A DNA stretch of 64,000 bases. Origin: Portulaca oleracea. Taxonomy: Eukaryota; Streptophyta; Magnoliopsida; Caryophyllales; Portulacaceae. This document shows positions 21,633-32,613 of this stretch, one piece after another; the stretch's first letter is position 1; every line of letters starts with the position of its first letter. The stretch lies in contig CM055874.1 of assembly GCA_029582165.1 (NCBI GenBank), positions 3,980,114-4,044,113 of the forward strand, given 5' to 3'. A model generated the notes under the pieces. That model ran no database searches and was not told where the DNA came from. It saw only the letters and a list, made by a program, of their open reading frames with translations. The position numbers were made by a program, and so were the translations under genes.

Positions 21633-24600
21633 TTCATTAATTTAATCAATTTGATTATTCGATTAAATTTAACTTTAAATGAGTTAACTATCCTAACTTA
21701 AACTCCATACTCCCCACGTTTTCAGTTTACCGAGATTCATGTATTTTGTTTTCAGTTTACCCGAGATTCATGGATTTTTAAATTAAGATTAATCCATCTT
21801 CTCATCCAACAAAAACACGCAACTCATTATGTTGCAACTGACTATCCCACGACTGTCCAATTGACAGAAAATACCCTATTATTTTAATGCATTTATTAAG
21901 GATGCACTTATATCCCCATTAGCATATAATTTAATTTTTTATTTTCAATCAGAATAATTATTTTATCATATACTGTGGATCGCAACTTTCTATATAACAC
22001 AATACTTAACCAACTCATTTTATTGGTTTTCTAAATTTTGACCAAATGGACAAGTATTATGGGATGGAAGTAGTATAACTCTATTGAACTTAACCACCAA
22101 CAAATTATAGGATCAGTACTAATAACTACTAATAGGAAAAGAGATTCGAAGTACTTAATTACTCCTTTGGGGTTCTTAATCTTTTTCAATATATTTCACA
22201 ACTCTCTTATTGTATGGAGCTACTAAGCCTAAAGAATTACGAAGTACTATAACACCGACTATGAATCGACGAACATGTATCATCTTTAGAGTTGTCGTCA
22301 TTTGTTTCGGGCGACCTTAATGGACTTTTAGCAGCAATCTTTCATAAGTTTTAAATGTTTAATACGATTCCGCAAACGTCTTTGTATTCCTTTAATTTCA
22401 TTCTCATAATTGGCATCTAAGGTCTCCATCGGATGCTCAACCAATAGGTTGGTCACAGTTAACTTCGTAACCCTTTGCCAATAGATAATCAAAACACAAC
22501 CGATTAACAAATTAGTCTTTATAAGATAGCTTGTTGATAAACATCAGATGCTTAATGTCCAAATTAATAAGGTTAGACTGAAATAGTTATGTTATATTAG
22601 GAGAATCACGAGTGTGATCATTAACAAGGAAATCACCAATATATATCATCTAATCAATGGTAGCTATACGCTACAACCTCAAGAACATTAGAGCCCACAT
22701 TCCTAGGACTATCAAACTTTGAATAACGACTACCAATGTCATCTATACTTTGAACATTATTTTGTATTTCTTTATAGAAATTTTGAATAATGGACTAAGG
22801 AGTATCTACATGATATTACTAATTCTTTTTTAAAAAAGAAATATTATTTTAAATTTTTTGAATGATGAAACCGTGCTTGAATTAAAGCAAGCCAATTTGT
22901 TACACAACAACCACAAGCATAATAGTTGGAAGTTGAAAGATACCAGTGTTTTACTTTTGGAGTGTAGTCAATGAGAGTGTAGTTATATCGTACACATTGT
23001 AATATTAACGCTTATGAGTCATTTTTATCTTAATTTTAATATTAATTTTTGAATGTTACTAATTAGATGCAAACTTTCAAGTTCTCATTACTTTAAATTG
23101 ACCCCATGAAATTTAGTTTCTGGATTCGCCCCTGCTTCCAACCTCGCAAACCTCCCAAATCCGTTCAATGCATGCCCTATATCTTGTCGCCCAACTTTGA
23201 GCCGTCGTATCCGGATGAATATTAAATTCTATTGTAGTAGTCATCCTGCAAAAACATATCTAGTTAATGCGAACCTGCTTCAAATTTGAATGTAACTGTC
23301 ATCACTAAACAAGAAAATACTTCTAATTATGATTATTAATAATTAAGATACATCACTTTTTTTTTAAAAATAAAGAACATGGGCTTAGGATAAGCAATAA
23401 TAACTTTGAAAATATGAGCTCGTTATTTGTCCGAAACTCTAAGTTATGGATATTGGATAGAAGAAATGAGGACGAAGTGAAGTAGTTAACTAACATCATA
23501 TCATAAATCTAACAATCATATGCTACCTACGTTTGTATGATTGCACAGTCTCCTCATTCACAGTACAAATTAAAAAGAGCCCGTGTATTTATTTAGTTAG
23601 CGACATAAGAATAAATTAATAATAACCTAAAAGTATCTTTTCTCAAATTAAAACAAATGCAATAGTAATCCTTGTGTTCGGATTGTTAGTGGGGGTCCAC
23701 CCTATTCACATTACTCATAATTCTTACTTTTTGAAACTTCATTTCATTTGTTTTACAATAATAAGAACTCAATTCTACTTTTCACATTAAAATATTTATT
23801 TGTGGAATCCACTTTATATTAATTATATATTCATTTATTATGTTTGAAAATTTTAAGTTTTGTTTAATAATTAGTAATGATAAATCTTTAAAAATGTATA
23901 GTTATTATTTTTTAAAATATGATCAATTTTAAAAATGATATGTAATATGAAATTAAAAATAACTAAATTATGAACAACAAAAATAATAATTACTTACAAA
24001 TTGCTTCACTTCACTCCACTTCATCTTATTTTGTTTCTTGATTGTATACACAAGATCCTTCACAAACACAATTATAAATATGATTAATCATAAATATAAT
24101 TATAAATATAATTAAATTTGCAAATTATGAAAAAATTTCAATACTTAAACTAACTTATCACCAAAAAATACTCATAGATAGGCTTAATTACCTTAGGCAA
24201 TGAGGTGGGGCTAGCTCTAACGAGTAATGATCGAGAGAGAGGGGGATCGAGGGGTGACAAAACATAGAAGAAACCTATCATTTTATTATAGGTGTTTGGT
24301 AAGGGCAATTTTGAAATAGTTTTAGAGCTTATCAACGACTGATCATGTGAAAGTTTAATCATCATAGTTAAACTTTGCATTTTTTGTTCTCTAATGTTGA
24401 GTGATGACGTACATCAAAAATAATTTGAGGAAAGAACAAACATCACAAGTAAGCCAAACACTAAAAAGGACAAATTATATAATATAGTGTATGATATGTA
24501 ATGTATTGCAATATATATGTGTATAAATTATTTTTCAATTATTTTTCATTTTATATAAGTACATTTTCGTATAAAAGATGACAATATTGTTATCTCTTTT

Positions 24601-25338
24601 CCAAAAAGAGGGGTCACATGACCCCAGGTAAAATAGTAAAATCAGTAATTAATAGGCTATTGAGATTACAAAATGAGAGATAATTAGAAACGAGAAAAAT
24701 TAGTTAAAGTGACAGATAAAAAACAGAAGGAGTATCATTTAGCAAAACTTTATCTTTACATACATATAATGGAGAAGAAATTCATTTGGGGAAAGGATGT
24801 TTTATATCCTGAAATAATAGAGTACATTAAATTATTAGAATAGTTTTAGGTTGGTTTGATTATTGAGCAAATATTCGAATATTTTCCAACCATATGAGAA
24901 CCAAATGTAATTAGACATCAATTCTTAAATCCAATAATCTTTTCCATAATAATTTGGTTGGAAATTCTTAGATTTGGTGGGCCGGAGCATTATGAGCCCA
25001 ATTTCATTAATTGTCTTGTACTTGGGCATGGCCTCATGGGTTGCTTCGGCTGTTGAATGAATAATTGGGCTATTGCCCTCAATTTTTCGAAAACCCAAAA
25101 ATATTATGTAGAATTTTACCTGGATTTAAAATAAGGGTATGGACATATGGTTAATAAGTGAACAGTCGTTTAATATGAAAGGGACGTCTGTCTTTCAGCA
25201 TGTTTTATTACTTTTGCTGTTTTAAAACCGGCCACTAATGCATATCTCCTTTTATAATATATCATTTGCTTTCATTGTTGAAATAGGCTCTACATATCAC
25301 TTACAAAGTGCAAAAAAGTGATCTATATGCTATAATGT
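21633..25338. other. AT-rich intergenic DNA, nothing recognised
   Basis: Frames in this 3.7 kb are short and do not resemble proteins that I know. There is no clear MITE terminus pair. The stretch 23690-24000 is particularly AT-rich. Confidence 0.5.
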
Positions 25339-26249
25339 TCCAGAAAGGTTGAGGCGAGCCTAATCCTACCAACCCAAACAACAAGGATCCGTGGTTGCAT
25401 CTTCACAGCTATGAGGGTGTCGCTTCCGGGTCAAAGCACGCTCAGTTTAGTGTTTCTTATGACGGCAGGGACATTCGTGACCGTACAAAGTTCGGTCCTC
25501 TCCACCTCATCCACGCTGTCGAAGGCTTATGGGACCAACCCGGCAACAAAAGTTTTTTTAAACTATCGTCCTCCATGTCACAGAAGTTGTGCGGTTAACA
25601 TATATCGAAGACAAGATCTGCAAAATTGCAATTCAAAATGGCATTTGGGAAGAAGATGATTTCACGTATGTACACAAGATATTGGTGCAGAAATGGCAGG
25701 ATCTTTCTCAGGTGGTCTTAAAGAACCCAACGCAAAGTGAAGGGGCCCTAATACTTGGGCGCATACATACGTCTTTGAAGAATTATACCCTAGGACAATT
25801 AAAAAGTTGGATGAGAATTTTAAAGGTGAAGGATTAATTAAAATGGAGATCGAGATAGTATTAATTTAACTTAATAAATAGTCTTTATTCTCGTGCGATG
25901 CACGTGCAATGCACGTGTTATTATGTTTTACTTGTTGATTTTCGATCTAATTATTAGTATATTTTCTCTGTCTTTTCATTGACGTTTAATTTGTAAGAAT
26001 TTTGATCTTAGTGTTCTTTAAATAGTTTTTCATATTTTTCTTGAAATCAGATCAAATATATTTCCACGGCTTGGATGAGGTGGAGAGGACCGAACTTTGT
26101 ACGGTCACGAATGTCCTTATCCTCATAAGAAACATTAAATTGAGTGCACTTTGGCCCGGAAGCGACATCATTATTGCCGTAAAGATGCAGCTATGGATCC
26201 TTGTTGTATGCTTCGGTAGGATTAGGTTCGCCTCGACCTCTCCGGAATA
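25339..26249. repeat. Inverted repeat built from a coding-like fragment
   Basis: The left arm is 25339-25523 and the right arm 26063-26249. Both arms, read in the same sense, contain GCGA(G/A)CCTAATCCTACC, ACAACAAGGATCC, GTCGCTTCCGGG, CATTCGTGACCGTACAAAG and TTCGGTCCTCTCCACCTCATCCA. The spacer is about 540 bp. Both arms keep the same protein frame (residues such as SVSYDGRDIRDRTKFGPLHLI against NVSYEDKDIRDRTKFGPLHLI). They therefore derive from a gene, not a classical MITE. Part of the right arm's outer end (CTTCGGTAGGATTAG) is repeated again at 26276-26290. Confidence 0.8.
25395..25837 (+). pseudogene. Unrecognised protein fragment, two frames
   Basis: I do not recognise this protein. The first frame (25395-25598) starts within the left arm of the inverted repeat and contains DGRDIRDRTKFGPLHLI. 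A second frame (25589-25837) continues on the same strand after a shift near 25560-25590. It encodes a more ordinary-looking protein with IYRRQD/YIEDKICKIAIQNG, then VHKILVQKWQDLSQV and a stop. There is no start codon for a complete gene, so it looks like a captured piece. It could also be one exon of an unknown gene. Confidence 0.35.
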
Positions 26250-28150
26250 GTACAACATACAATCCTTGTTGTCTGCTTCGGTAGGATTAGTTTCGTTAGA
26301 TGTTGTATTATTTCACTGGTACTCACCAAAGCATATTATTGATATATTTATGTTTTGTATGGTTTATGAAACTTTTACAAATAGGTAAATTATATATGGA
26401 TGGTGTTTTTGTCAGAATTTCGACTTTGGAATATTTTTTTCCCTAGGTACGTTAAACAATGATTAATGAGCAAAATATACCTTCAAGATTATAAAAACAC
26501 TTAGATTTGATAAGTCAATTTACAACCCTTGTATGTACTACATTATGGTGGGTTTTGGGCTTTACGGACACAATCAAAGTAGAGGTTCATTCTTCTAGAA
26601 AAATCAAAAAACGATTCACTAATATACTAGATATATAATGACCAGTTGACTGACTTTTAAATTTAAATAATTTTAGTAAATGTACTCAATTATTTTTGAA
26701 TCATACAAAATTAAATTGTTGGATTAGTTAAAATTTTGTTAGCCCTACTCCAAATTAATATCCTCGCAAGAATACTACGTACGTAATACCCCATGTATCA
26801 TCACATGCATAAAAGGGTTCAATAAAAAAATTATTATGCCCAAGTGAATCGCTATCCTCGCAACAATCTATATACCAACAACAGCAAAGGTAATATGTCT
26901 TTTTGGTGGCATATATGAATCATACCTTGATACTTTTAGAAAAGGAAAATAAATTAATAATATACTTGAAAAGTTTCCAATCTTTTATATAATTTGTCAA
27001 AATATATGTACTTTTTCTTTTAATCTGGGTAAAAAAAGAGTACATCAATATTTAGTAGACTTTTTTGTCAAACATATCTTCCTAAGTTATTTACTTATAA
27101 AATAGAAGAAAAAGAAATTCAAGGGCAACATATCTTAAGTATTGACATTATAAATGATGACCGTGATTGGATTACCAATATATCGCTTGCCGATAGATAT
27201 GACACAAGGTGAGGTCGTCAAGTTGCTGAATAAATTTTTTGATCTCTCTTATAATCATCTTAATTTATTTAGGCATCATTCTTTTGTGCGTTAACGCAAC
27301 TAACCGCAACGTAACCTAACATACCGCAAATTACCATTACCTTTTAACTATTTCCATCGCAACTTAACGCAATCTACCGCAACTAAATGTAATGCAACCC
27401 AAACGCAATACGCAAAAGAACGGGGCCTAAGGATATGAATAAAATCTTGAATAGCCCAGGTAAGAATCTGGCTATCCTTTTCAATCTAGGCTTTGAAAAA
27501 TCCGTTTTAAATTGTGTTGATTACCAAAATGAAGTACCAATGCCTCAGTCATAAGAATTGAGTTTGAACTGATTGGCATAGCACCTGTCTTTATTAACTT
27601 AATGTCCCAAATGATCTCGTAAGACAAACTCTAACTCTGTTGTTGAACTATGGTTGTTTAGTGACCCTCCAAATTTTAACTTGACCCATCCAAATTGTGG
27701 CTACTCCCAATTATGGACATGGATGTTGTTGTGTGGTTGTTGTTGGTGCTAAATCAGATACGGGGGAGGATTGATGTTATGGTGAAAATATACTCCTAAC
27801 TCGTCATTCTACAAAACTTCTCTTGACATGAATTATTATTTTCGTGGTGTTGAAGTCCAAGATGTTGAATGCACTTTCATTCTACTCCTTCCATATATAT
27901 GCTCCAAATTAAATAAGTAGCTCTCGAAAACTTAGTAGGAGGGAGAGAATTTTTGAAATTTTTTAAAGAACAATGTTACCTTTGTTGTTTTTCACAAACT
28001 AAAGTTTGTGAAGTGGCATTGATGGAGGCGGTGGCTATCTGTGTCCACATGTTGGAAGCAAATCGGACATGAGGGGTCAATAGTGATATCCCTTAGGAGC
28101 AAATTTTTTTATGGGAAGACTATTATGAAAAATTTGTCAAAGAAATATCT
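26250..28150. other. Intergenic DNA, one MITE, no gene
   Basis: Apart from the MITE at 27272-27427, no coding or structural signal stands out. The last few hundred bases may hold the 5' leader of the LINE that follows, but I cannot place its 5' end. Confidence 0.45.
27272..27427. mobile_element. MITE of the GGC..GTTCTTTT family
   Basis: It begins after TTA with GGCATCATTCTTTTGTGCG and ends GCAAAAGAACGGGGCC before TAA. The interior consists of ACCGCAACTTAACGCAA-type words, as in the other copies. It is 156 bp and non-coding. The terminal trinucleotides are TTA on the left and TAA on the right. Confidence 0.75.
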
Positions 28151-28156
28151 TAAGCT

Positions 28157-29860
28157 TTGATTGAATATCAGGTTTCTAAATCGGATGACCTCATGAGAAT
28201 GGAGAGAGAAAGTAAGGTGAGAGAAAGGGAAGGGAGTGAGGGTAGTCCATGGAGTCGAAGCTTTTTCACAGTATTTGTCGGAAATCTTCCAAAAGATCTG
28301 GACAAACATGGATTTAGAGCTATATTCAGACATGTTGTTAAGGTAAGGTCAACATCAATCATTAGTAGGAGAGAAAAAAATTCAAATTTTGGGTTTGTTC
28401 AAATAGAAAGATGACAAGATGCTGCCCAATGTATCCATCAACTCAATGGCAGAATGATCAGGGGAAGGACAATAATAGTTGATTGGGCCAAGAGCAATCA
28501 AAGAGCTCCCAAAAAACCCAGATTCATCCGGATTCCAAAAAATAGAAGGTCTATTGATGGAGGCGACCCTGAGAATGTAAGCCTCAGAAAGGGAAACATC
28601 AACCCTGAATTTATAGATTGACTCCAAAGAAGCATTGTCTGCACATCTGAAGCTCCTAGAGATCTAGATGCTCTTGCTTCTCTAATCAAGGATAACTTTG
28701 GCTCATTCTCAAAAATCACGACCCTCAGTGGTGTCAAGTTTCTACTCACTTTTCCCTCAGTCCGAGAAATGAAGAAAGTCCTTGCAAACCCTTTGGGCTC
28801 ATGGATTGGTTCTCGGAGATCAGACCTTGGTCACAGTATGAAACAGCAGATTCGAGGAGAGTTTGGCTAGACATTATAGGTGTTCCACCGCATGGATGGA
28901 TGTGGGATAATTTTGAAAAGTGCACTCAACCCTGGGGCAAATTGTTATTGTTGGCTAGGCGCATCGCATCAACGAACCAATTTGAAGTCATGAGGGCTTT
29001 GGTCCAAACTGATATTTTCAGAAGAATAGAAGGAGAAGTGTTCCTTGACATTCAAAATTGTTCCTTTAGTGTTTTCATCCGTGAAGTGAATTCTCACTTC
29101 ATTCCTCCATCCTTTCCCCGAGATGAAAATCTTGATAAGACGTCTGTGCATCAATACTCCAGTGATTCTGATGAGTCTAATGGAGGAGGAGAGGATAACA
29201 TCCATGACAGCATTGAAAAGGTATCAGAAACCCCCAATCTTCCAAACAGGTCACTGTCCAGTGGGTCAAACAAGGAGGATAACCAACAGCCAGGGTGCAG
29301 TAGTGGCAATTCTAATGTTAATGCCGGTGAATTAATGCAACAACTTTCTAGCAACGGGTATATTGAGGAGGTGAGGAGACTAAATGATCAAACTAATGCC
29401 CTGAAGGAGGAAATAATTAGATTGTTGGGAAGACAAGCATGAGTTGAAGTTGAAGAGCTTCACATTTGAATTGGAAAAATCTGTTGAAATCCTTTCTGGC
29501 ATTGATCCTTGGTTCATTGGGAATCACTACTTGACTAATACATCCCCAAATTCTCAGTCAGTGCCTAATAACTCAGCCAATGATGAGTCTTTGAATGTGT
29601 CCAACTCCATTTTATCGGGCAATGAATCCATTGTCAAGGCTAGGGATTTCATCGCAGAGAAGGCTATAAGGTTTGGGGAGGACAGCGGTTTTATGAGGGC
29701 CAAAAGAAACATCAATGCGAAGAAACACTTCATAGACAAGCTATCTGTAAGAACCAAGAAGAAGCTCAAGGAGAGTGTGAGGAGAAAGAGGAAGCCAGCC
29801 AGGGTCGGATCACCTTTACTTGAAGGTGGTGAACTCTAAAATGAGAATTGGTGCATGGAA
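28157..29860 (+). pseudogene. LINE ORF1 with RRM domain, broken (BNR-like)
   Basis: An RNA recognition motif is visible: FTVFVGNLPKDLDKHG (RNP2 region, 28270-28320) and SNFGFVQIER (RNP1 region, 28383-28412). It continues, past an in-frame TGA at 28412, with QLNGRMIRGRTIIVDWAK. Later segments SRRVWLDIIGVPPHGW (28855-28905) and a C-terminal basic tail ending 29839 match the layout of plant L1 ORF1 proteins in which an RRM replaces the usual N-terminus, as in the BNR LINEs described in Beta. Lesions are two in-frame stops (28412, 28618), a frameshift near 28790 and another near 29436. ORF1 stops at 29837-29839 and ATGAGAATTGG, the typical opening of ORF2 (MRIGAWN), follows at once. ORF2 is lost after about seven codons. 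Confidence 0.75.
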
Positions 29861-31628
29861 TTTGTTACTGCGTTGCAAAGAGGCTTCAATGAGGTGATAT
29901 TCAAGTTTTGGGACATATCTCCTGACTGGCACACATTCGACAACAGAGTTTTAGCATGTGCCCTCGGTCATGCTCCGAATTGCTCAAGTAAGTAGCATTG
30001 ACAACGCTCCCTAATAAACTATGGAGTAGCTTTTTTATGTGTCAATATATCTCTTGCAACAAGTATGGCTGTTTGAATGAACTTAGGGGAGTTCTCAGAT
30101 AAAAATGCCGCTAACCTATATATGTAAAAATTGCAAATTTGTCACCTGAAAAAAACATGTTATAAAACTGTCATTCACTTATGTTTAAGGTGAATAAAAA
30201 TGCCACTTTACCAGATGATGACCTGTTTTTGCCGCTTACTAACGTGTTGAGTGTGTTTATGGTTTAATTAGTAGTTAAGTTACCCCTCCCTCGATTTTTT
30301 CACTTTTATTCCTTTTAAAAAATTTGAATAATTGCTCGGAGTCTCCAAAAAAAATTTAAAAATTAGTATTTTTTTGATAATTACATTTCATTACCTTTCT
30401 GGAAGCAGAAATGAAAAAAACAAAAACAATATAGCTTAGGAATGGAAAAAATAAAAAGAATGTGGAGGTAGATTTGGTATCACTACAATTCAATTTTTTT
30501 TTTAGGCCACCAGAACACAAATCGATAGTAGGGATTATTGCTCTCCAATTTGTAAAAGTTAGAACTATTCTAATCCAATTTTGATATATATATATATATA
30601 GTCTGACAAATGATTTTTAATTTTTTTATCGCAGATGAGATATTTAAACTGGTGCTGGAACAAAATCTTGAGATTATCAAAGATACAAACATTTATCGAG
30701 TATGGTCACCTCTAAAAGAATGGGCACTAATAATAGGAAACTTATACCCATTTGAATATGTGCTAAGGGACGAGGTTCACGCCCCTGACCTTAGAAAATC
30801 CATTACATTATGTTGTCCGGAGTGACACTGATGAGGCCAGGAGTGTCCAAATTGCGACAATCCTCATGGAAGCTTATGAGAAACAAAGAGAAAAGTTGAA
30901 CATGGACGACAAAGTTGAGCCACCATGGAGAAAGGTACCCTCAACTAATCAAACAATCTGATGATGAGGGGTTTACCATCCTTCATAGTTGGATGAAGAT
31001 AGGGAAGTTATGGCCTTTCCAATGCATTCTAAACGATGACGATTTCAGCATTGATGTCAGAAGAAGTTTTGCTATGCTTTTGCGAGCATAAGTGGGGAGA
31101 TGATCATCTTTGCATGGAGAATCAGACTGTCATAGATTTGCATAAGCTTGTCTTGAGTCTTAGGCATACACAGGCAATTGTTGCTCCCAGGAATTGATCC
31201 CGGGACCTGTGGGTTACCACAGTACTGCAGCAAGTACCACTTGAGCTAAGAGCTCATTGGTAAGAAACTCTAAGGTGTATTGTACATATTTCGATCACAA
31301 ATTCAAGATTTAGAGTTTTATGATAGTTAAATCCTAAAATCTAAATACTAACAGGTATATATATGGTGAGACTAGCTGTAAATTTCTAATAAATTGAAGT
31401 ATGAATGCAGAAGAACATGCCCAGTTGATTATTGAAAGATGGCCAGAGATGAAGAACATTCAGGACTATGATGGTGATACACCGCTCCACAAAGCCATCA
31501 AAACTAGGAACATGGACCTAATAGAAGTACTTCTCGCCAATGAAGATGTGCACAGGGATCTCGAGAACAATGACAACCTAACTGCTTTCAACTTACTTAA
31601 AGAAGCCTGCCCTCATGAATCCCGAATG
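29858..31628 (+). pseudogene. Ankyrin-repeat gene remnant, 5' end lost
   Basis: Three exon-like pieces are visible. The first (about 29858-29987) encodes VTALQRGFNEVIFKFWDIS and ends at donor GTAAGT. The second begins at 30635 after acceptor TTATCGCAG, with matching phase. It encodes EIFKLVLEQNLEIIK, then after a frameshift near 30795 ENPLHYVVRSDTDEARSV, then YPQLIKQSDDEGFTILHSW. The third (31411-31628, donor GTATGC) encodes DYDGDTPLHKAIKTRN and DLIEVLLANEDVH, a canonical ankyrin helix pair. The TPLHKAIKTR and NPLHYVV signatures identify ankyrin repeats. The N-terminal part is missing and a LINE fragment abuts it. Frameshifts make it a pseudogene. The ACD6-like group is possible, but no PGG transmembrane part is seen. 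Confidence 0.7.
31155..31265 (-). mobile_element. tRNA-derived SINE-like sequence
   Basis: On the minus strand the sequence reads CTCTTAGCTCAAGTGGTA, close to a pol III A box, and about 35 bp further GGTCCCGGGATCAATTCC, close to a B box (GGTTCRANTCC). The spacing and the flanking CCGGG are typical of tRNA-headed SINEs. No poly(A) tail or target duplication could be assigned, so it is a fragment or a head only. It lies between ankyrin exons two and three. Confidence 0.55.
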
Positions 31629-32513
31629 GTATGCAAAACAAATCCGATTTGAAACATTATATTTGCTTCAAAACTGTTTTTCTCTTGCTTTAGGAGTTTT
31701 GTTGAAAATTCTCTAATCTTTTGGTGAATATGTACACAGGTACTGAAATTCTCTAATCTTTTGGTGAATATTCCCTATTAGTATGCTCCTTTGTCCAACT
31801 TCATATACAGAAATTGGATAACAATATCTGAGATAAATAATCTTTTCATGGGAAGAGAAAATTACCCAGATACTGCAGAACCTGATGAGAGTGCACAATC
31901 TGATGTGAGAGTTGTCTGAAACTCTGAATCTGCAGATTTGTCATCTCCAGTCATGCTGTGGACCGACCCATCCCTGGCCTTGTGGTAGAATGGAATTGAA
32001 ATACCTTAGTGTAGAAGTGATTAAGATCGAATTGCTGAGTACAATTACCGAGTCACAATGTTCACACCAAACCCTCTAACTTCTGATGGTGGTTTCTCGA
32101 GAAGAAAAACAAATTAAATCCCTTGTGTGCATCTGTATATATATCATAGATGCAACTTTGTGATAATTGGACTCTAGGCTTCCTTCATGTTCATGTTGGC
32201 ACGCAAAGGTAATCCCGGGTATTATTGCATTGGTAACTCGGCCACAGCATTGGAGTGTGATCGTCATTCTCCTCTTCAAAACTCATTCATCTCTACCAAA
32301 AAGTCATTTATACTCTAATAAATCCCGGTAATTCATAGCAAACCAGGTTTGCGTAAGTGATTTGATTATAAACAAGTTAGGGCTAGGAAGTCTCTCCATC
32401 TCATTTCAACAAGGGAAACAACCTCTCGAGCATTCAACCATACTATTACAAAAACTGTTGATTTATTCATTTCTTTGCTCCTTTTGAACTTTGATCGGTT
32501 CTACTTGACAATA
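31629..32513. other. Intergenic between ankyrin remnant and PPR gene
   Basis: This probably includes further decayed ankyrin-gene sequence and the 3' UTR of the PPR gene. A 27-bp word, GAAATTCTCTAATCTTTTGG and onward, occurs twice, near 31708 and 31744. Nothing else is seen. Confidence 0.4.
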
Positions 32514-32613
32514 GACATATCTAGATCTTTCATTTGCCTACTCAACAACCCAAACAGCTCGTAGACATATCTTGATCTTTTATTTGCCTACTCAAGAACC
32601 CTAGTAGCTCATA
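32514..32613. repeat. 50-bp tandem duplication across the PPR stop
   Basis: Units 32514-32563 and 32564-32613 are near-identical direct copies (GACATATCT.GATCTTT.ATT, then TGCCTACTCAA.AACCC). Fifty is not a multiple of three, so the duplication shifts the reading frame of the PPR gene at its very end. Confidence 0.85.

Noticed and set aside
23690..24000. Possible matrix-attachment or origin-like AT tract
   Set aside because: High AT content is general here and no specific motif supports it.
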